Positions 64,000-64,000 of a stretch of DNA of 64,000 nt are shown piece by piece; the first letter of the stretch is position 1, and each line of letters opens with the position of its first letter. The position numbers and the translations under genes were made by a program. The notes under the pieces were generated by a model. It had not been told where the DNA came from. It saw only the letters and a list, made by a program, of their open reading frames with translations, and ran no database searches. This stretch comes from Methylobacterium marchantiae (GTDB taxonomy: Bacteria > Pseudomonadota > Alphaproteobacteria > Rhizobiales > Beijerinckiaceae), in NCBI RefSeq assembly GCF_022179405.1, contig NZ_BPQT01000008.1, forward strand, positions 26,773-90,772, read 5' to 3'.

Positions 64000-64000
64000 C

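Overview
The window is high-GC DNA from an alphaproteobacterium of the order Hyphomicrobiales (Rhizobiales), most likely Methylobacterium/Methylorubrum or a close relative. Support comes from the 14-gene nuo operon running into birA and an RNase J gene, FlaF/FlbT flagellin regulators, a DUF1150-Hsp20 pair, ruv and tol clusters, and long palindromic intergenic repeats. The genus is inferred from gene order and protein style; no search was run. No rRNA, tRNA or CRISPR array was seen.

Layout. 1-16890 (minus strand): rnj (cut by the window edge), birA, then nuoN to nuoA, a complete respiratory complex I. 17339-21101 (plus): a glycosyltransferase and an amylo-alpha-1,6-glucosidase-type enzyme, followed by two copies of an intergenic repeat. 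21587-25286: infC with an AUU start codon, an envelope-type glycosyltransferase, an alpha/beta hydrolase, and DUF1150 plus Hsp20 behind a heat-shock promoter and a possible RNA thermometer. 25914-28901: an exported protein followed by exbB, exbD and tonB. 28940-30530: small and hypothetical genes. 30828-35048: a flagellar block with flaF, flbT, two tandem flagellins and a FlaG-like gene. 35207-37029: modC and modB without modA. 37503-44582: prmA, a long aminopeptidase P, a FAD amine oxidoreductase, and a DsbD/ScsB-type electron transporter with a Tat-exported redoxin. 44607-48423: a GNAT-like orphan, an MFS transporter and a GSU2403-type nucleotidyltransferase behind a repeated 9-10 bp motif. 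48427-60513: the tolQRAB-ybgC and ruvBAC core, with a soluble chemoreceptor, a phosphoesterase, a Uma2 protein, bacterioferritin with its ferredoxin, and a YceI protein lodged between the core genes. 60879-63708: a LysR regulator divergent from a Tat-exported alpha/beta hydrolase and an SDR dehydrogenase, with a clear LysR-type box between them. A frame open to the right edge closes the window.

How the parts work together. Complex I generates proton motive force, and ExbB/ExbD and TolQ/TolR consume it to drive TonB and TolA. The flagellin block carries its own post-transcriptional regulators. The DsbD-like protein and the adjacent redoxin probably form a periplasmic reducing pathway. Bacterioferritin and its ferredoxin store and release iron and have an Irr-box-like half-site upstream. 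I found no strong evidence of a wholly new system. The best leads are regulatory: the ROSE-like leader, the flagellin leader with a misplaced Shine-Dalgarno, the 9-10 bp repeats before the nucleotidyltransferase, and the palindromic repeat family that also seems to have entered birA.
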